From a virus, in the IMG/VR virus record IMGVR_UViG_3300045118_000329, positions 1-37,746 of that record: a stretch of 37,746 nucleotides of DNA; one strand, given 5' to 3'. How positions within the stretch are numbered: the first letter of the stretch is position 1; every line of letters starts with the position of its first letter. This document shows, in pieces, positions 35,492 through 37,746 of this stretch. The position numbers were made by a program, and so were the translations under genes. The notes under the pieces are model-generated. The model worked only from the letters and a program-made list of their open reading frames with translations. It had not been told where the DNA came from and searched no databases.

Positions 35492-36477
35492 ATCTCGGTG
35501 TGTGACGAATGTATGTCTTTAATTATTTTTTCTGCGACCTCTGGGTTTTCTTTCAAGTATTGCCGCGCCGAATCATACCCACGACCCAGTTTCTCCTCAC
35601 CATAGGTGTAGAATGCACCGTTTCTGTCTACAATTTTTAGCAGCTCGGCCAAAGTCAGTATCTCGCCAGTTCTACTTATGCCCTCGTTGTAGATTATCTG
35701 AAATTCACAATCCCTAAATGGTGCAGCCACCTTGTTTTTAACTACTTTGGCCTTTACTTGCGAACCTATGGGTTGTTCTCCTTTTTTTATGGTTGCGGTA
35801 CGTCTTATGTCTATGCGCACCGAAGCATAGAATTTTAGAGCGCGGCCTCCTGCGGTAGTTTCAGGATTCCCGTATCCTCCGATGTTTGTGCGAATTTGGT
35901 TTATAAACACCACAAGGGTATTGGATTTGGATATGCTGGCGGTCATCATACGCATGGCTTGGCTCATTAGGCGGGCTTGGGCACCCATTTGCATATCCCC
36001 TATCTGGCCATCTATTTCGCTTCGGGGGGTCAGGGCGGCTACCGAGTCGATGATAACCACCGAGAATGCCCCGTCTTTCACGATTTGGTCTGCTATTTGC
36101 AGGGCCTCCTCTCCCCCATTTGGCTGGGATATAAACAGTTTTTCTATGTCCACCCCGATGTTTTTGGCGTATTTCGGGTCTAGGGCGTGTTCTGCGTCGA
36201 TATAGGCGCAAGCACCGCCTTTCTTCTGGGCTTCGGCGACTATATGGAGCGCAAGGGTAGTTTTACCGCTGGCCTCGGGCCCGAAGATTTCGATAATTCG
36301 GCCGCGCGGCAAACCACCTACGCCGAGCGCGTGATCAAGGCCGACGGAGCCAGTGGGTATTACATCCACGTCGACCGCTGGTTTTTCATTTAATGTCATG
36401 ATGGCGTCATTGCCGAAGCGCTTTTTGATGGCGGCGATGGTGTCTTTTATGTTCGGCTTTTTAGATTTTTCGGTCAT
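35488..36477 (-). CDS. recA: RecA recombinase
   Basis: 329 residues from ATG 36477, which overlaps the upstream stop. All RecA landmarks are present: FGNDAIMTLNEKPAVDVDVI, Walker A GPEASGKTTLALH, VVIIDSVAALTPRSEIDGQI (Walker B and loop L1), INQIRTNIGGYGNPETTAGG (L2) and LGRGYDSARQYLKENPEV. The C-terminal acidic domain is short. It forms filaments for strand exchange. The close match to cellular RecA suggests acquisition from a host. Phages more often carry UvsX or Sak-type proteins. Confidence 0.96.
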   Translation of the reverse strand: MTEKSKKPNIKDTIAAIKKRFGNDAIMTLNEKPAVDVDVIPTGSVGLDHALGVGGLPRGRIIEIFGPEASGKTTLALHIVAEAQKKGGACAYIDAEHALDPKYAKNIGVDIEKLFISQPNGGEEALQIADQIVKDGAFSVVIIDSVAALTPRSEIDGQIGDMQMGAQARLMSQAMRMMTASISKSNTLVVFINQIRTNIGGYGNPETTAGGRALKFYASVRIDIRRTATIKKGEQPIGSQVKAKVVKNKVAAPFRDCEFQIIYNEGISRTGEILTLAELLKIVDRNGAFYTYGEEKLGRGYDSARQYLKENPEVAEKIIKDIHSSHTEI

Positions 36478-36665
36478 ATGAGGATGAGGAGCACTGCGGT
36501 ACCAACCCACCACAGCACGAGCATTACCCAGAAGACTACGTTTGCCGTATCGACTTCGGCTTCGAACAGAATTATTGATACGATGGCAGACAAGATTGGG
36601 ACGACAAACATACCAATAATCCACAGAAGTGCCCAACCTATGCCGTTAATAATTAAGTGTGTCAT
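36474..36665 (-). CDS. 63-residue two-helix membrane protein
   Basis: Two hydrophobic segments (IINGIGWALLWIIGMFVVPI and NVVFWVMLVLWWVGTAVLLI) joined by an acidic turn. The stop overlaps the recA ATG and the start overlaps the upstream gene by about 20 nt. Position makes translation likely; function unknown. Confidence 0.6.
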   Translation of the reverse strand: MTHLIINGIGWALLWIIGMFVVPILSAIVSIILFEAEVDTANVVFWVMLVLWWVGTAVLLILI

Positions 36666-37023
36666 AGGAGTGTAGGAGTGTTGGTTGATGACTTTGCTCC
36701 GCGACTGCTTCAGCTGGGCCTACATTTTTCACATTGTAGCCTAGATTTTTCATTGCATTTGCTTCTAGTTGGTCTTTTTCGTCATAGTCACTCCCGCGCC
36801 AACGTGGGTTGTCCTCGAGGGATTTGCGCCATGCCCTGTCCATGGAAGCAAAGTCTTGCACCATGGCCACGAGTCGGTCTTTGGTTATGTAGCCCGCCTG
36901 AATCGCGTGTTGCAGTCCATAGCGGTTAATGAGGAGATTCACGATGCCTCGATCCTTGTTTTTGCGTTCACGGAAGAGAGGCTGTTCGTCAAGGTAATCT
37001 TCTACTAGAATTTTGAGGCTCAT
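36646..37023 (-). CDS. Hypothetical helical protein
   Basis: 125 residues from ATG 37023 (ATGA overlap with the gene before). LKILVEDYLDEQPLFRERKN, GIVNLLINRYGLQHAIQAGY and MVQDFASMDRAWRKSLEDNP suggest a helical bundle. It lies in the replication cluster. I do not recognise the family. Confidence 0.65.
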   Translation of the reverse strand: MSLKILVEDYLDEQPLFRERKNKDRGIVNLLINRYGLQHAIQAGYITKDRLVAMVQDFASMDRAWRKSLEDNPRWRGSDYDEKDQLEANAMKNLGYNVKNVGPAEAVAEQSHQPTLLHSYDTLNY

Positions 37024-37232
37024 GATTCGATTTTTTCGACCGAGAAGCTGGCATTTGTGAGCCATTCGATGACTTCTTCGATCGGGTCCTTAGCTGCTTT
37101 TTCGACCCATGTTTCGTGCTGTTCGGGATCTTGCACGAGTTGCGGCACAAATGCGCGTATCTCGGCTTCCGTCATGATTTCCTTTGGTGTGACGATCGAA
37201 CCGACGGGGGCTTTAATTTTGTATTGTGTCAT
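37020..37232 (-). CDS. Small acidic hypothetical protein
   Basis: 70 residues: IKAPVGSIVTPKEIMTEAEI, FVPQLVQDPEQHETWVEKAA. Acidic and helical. It overlaps the end of the helicase-loader gene by 20 nt and the next gene by ATGA. Unknown function. Confidence 0.6.
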   Translation of the reverse strand: MTQYKIKAPVGSIVTPKEIMTEAEIRAFVPQLVQDPEQHETWVEKAAKDPIEEVIEWLTNASFSVEKIES

Positions 37233-37746
37233 GTTTTATGCGGCGGTCGCCGCCAGTTAATTCTATGATGTCGCACATTTCGACGATGCGCGAGGTGCTG
37301 CGTTCCCCGATCTTATCGGCCAGTTCCTGTAGGGAGCAGTTGCTGGTGAAGATGGTTGGGAGTTGGTGGATATAGCGGTAATTCACGATGCGGTAGAGGG
37401 TTTCTGCGACGAAGTCAGTCGCCTTTTCGGCACCGATGTCATCGAGGATGAGGATGTGTCTATTTTGTGGGTCTGTCAGATCTTCTTCGGGTCGGCGCTT
37501 GCTGTATGGATCGCGGTCGAAGTCAGAACGTATTTCGTGTATGAGATCGACGACGTTCCATAGGCGCAAGTATCGGCCGATTGAGGCGCCATTGGATGGT
37601 ATTTCGTAGTGCTTTTTGATCGCGTAGCAGATGTGGGTTTTCCCTGTACCTACGGCACCATGGAGGTATATGCCGAGACCACCCTTGAGCATTTGATTGA
37701 ATGCCTCTTGGATTTTTTGCGGCACATCTTCCCACTTTGCGTTTTC
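37213..37746 (-). CDS. DnaC/IstB-like helicase loader, 5' end cut by window
   Basis: The frame is open to the window edge, giving 177 visible residues; the usual N-terminal ~70 residues are outside. The AAA+ core is complete: Walker A (LHGAVGTGKTHICYAI), Walker B (HILILDDIGAEKATDF), sensor I (TIFTSNCSLQELADKI) and the arginine-finger region (GERSTSRIVEMC). It loads the host replicative helicase at the phage origin with the initiator whose gene ends at the opposite window edge. A GTG at 37725 is possible but would remove the N-terminal part. Confidence 0.88.
   Translation of the reverse strand, partial: ENAKWEDVPQKIQEAFNQMLKGGLGIYLHGAVGTGKTHICYAIKKHYEIPSNGASIGRYLRLWNVVDLIHEIRSDFDRDPYSKRRPEEDLTDPQNRHILILDDIGAEKATDFVAETLYRIVNYRYIHQLPTIFTSNCSLQELADKIGERSTSRIVEMCDIIELTGGDRRIKHDTIQN

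Overview
This window looks like most of the genome of a short-tailed (podovirus-like) tailed phage. Every credible gene lies on the minus strand, so transcription runs from high to low coordinates. The host is not certain. Four things make a bacterium of the Patescibacteria/CPR type my best guess: a peptidoglycan-binding repeat of the style common in that group, a cellular-type RecA, a cellular-type KhpA, and start sites without Shine-Dalgarno sequences. The promoters look like ordinary sigma-70 (TTGACT-N17-TATACT, many with an extended -10), which argues against Bacteroidetes. I see no integrase, repressor or complete tRNA, so lifestyle is undetermined.

Layout in transcription order. (1) 37746-32500: a cut-off DnaC-like helicase loader, small genes, RecA, a C5 DNA methyltransferase, a DUF1064 nuclease-like protein, an HNH relic, a NinB-like recombination protein, a possible structured leader RNA and several small proteins. 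(2) 32522-29208: GroES, two small proteins, GroEL, a proline-rich Ig-like protein in the same frame as GroEL, and KhpA. (3) 29203-27681: a ParB-like protein and a second C5 methyltransferase, with a different base skew. (4) 27659-7666: packaging and virion genes (TerS, micro-membrane proteins, metallopeptidase-like protein, GpA-type TerL, portal, scaffold, major capsid, decoration proteins, fibres, propeller-like stopper, adaptor, two ejection-like proteins). No tape measure, tail tube or sheath gene is seen. (5) 7328-5391: lysis cassette (papain-like peptidase with peptidoglycan-binding domain, holin-like protein, lysozyme-like protein). (6) 4860-1: membrane and accessory genes, then RecT/Bet, a PD-(D/E)XK nuclease, SSB, an HNH gene and a replication initiator with internal iteron-like repeats. 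The initiator runs off the left edge and the helicase loader off the right edge. These two genes usually adjoin, so the window may be a nearly complete circular or circularly permuted genome.

Three genome-wide patterns stand out. First, start codons lack Shine-Dalgarno sequences; more than twenty are preceded by CC (mostly ACC-ATG), and six have a -10-like hexamer exactly 6 nt upstream, as expected for leaderless mRNAs. Second, perfect DnaA boxes (TTATCCACA) recur at gene boundaries, several beside an AGCG-N6-CGCT dyad lying within or near promoters. Third, HNH-type endonuclease genes are scattered at gene junctions and most are broken, each in a different way.
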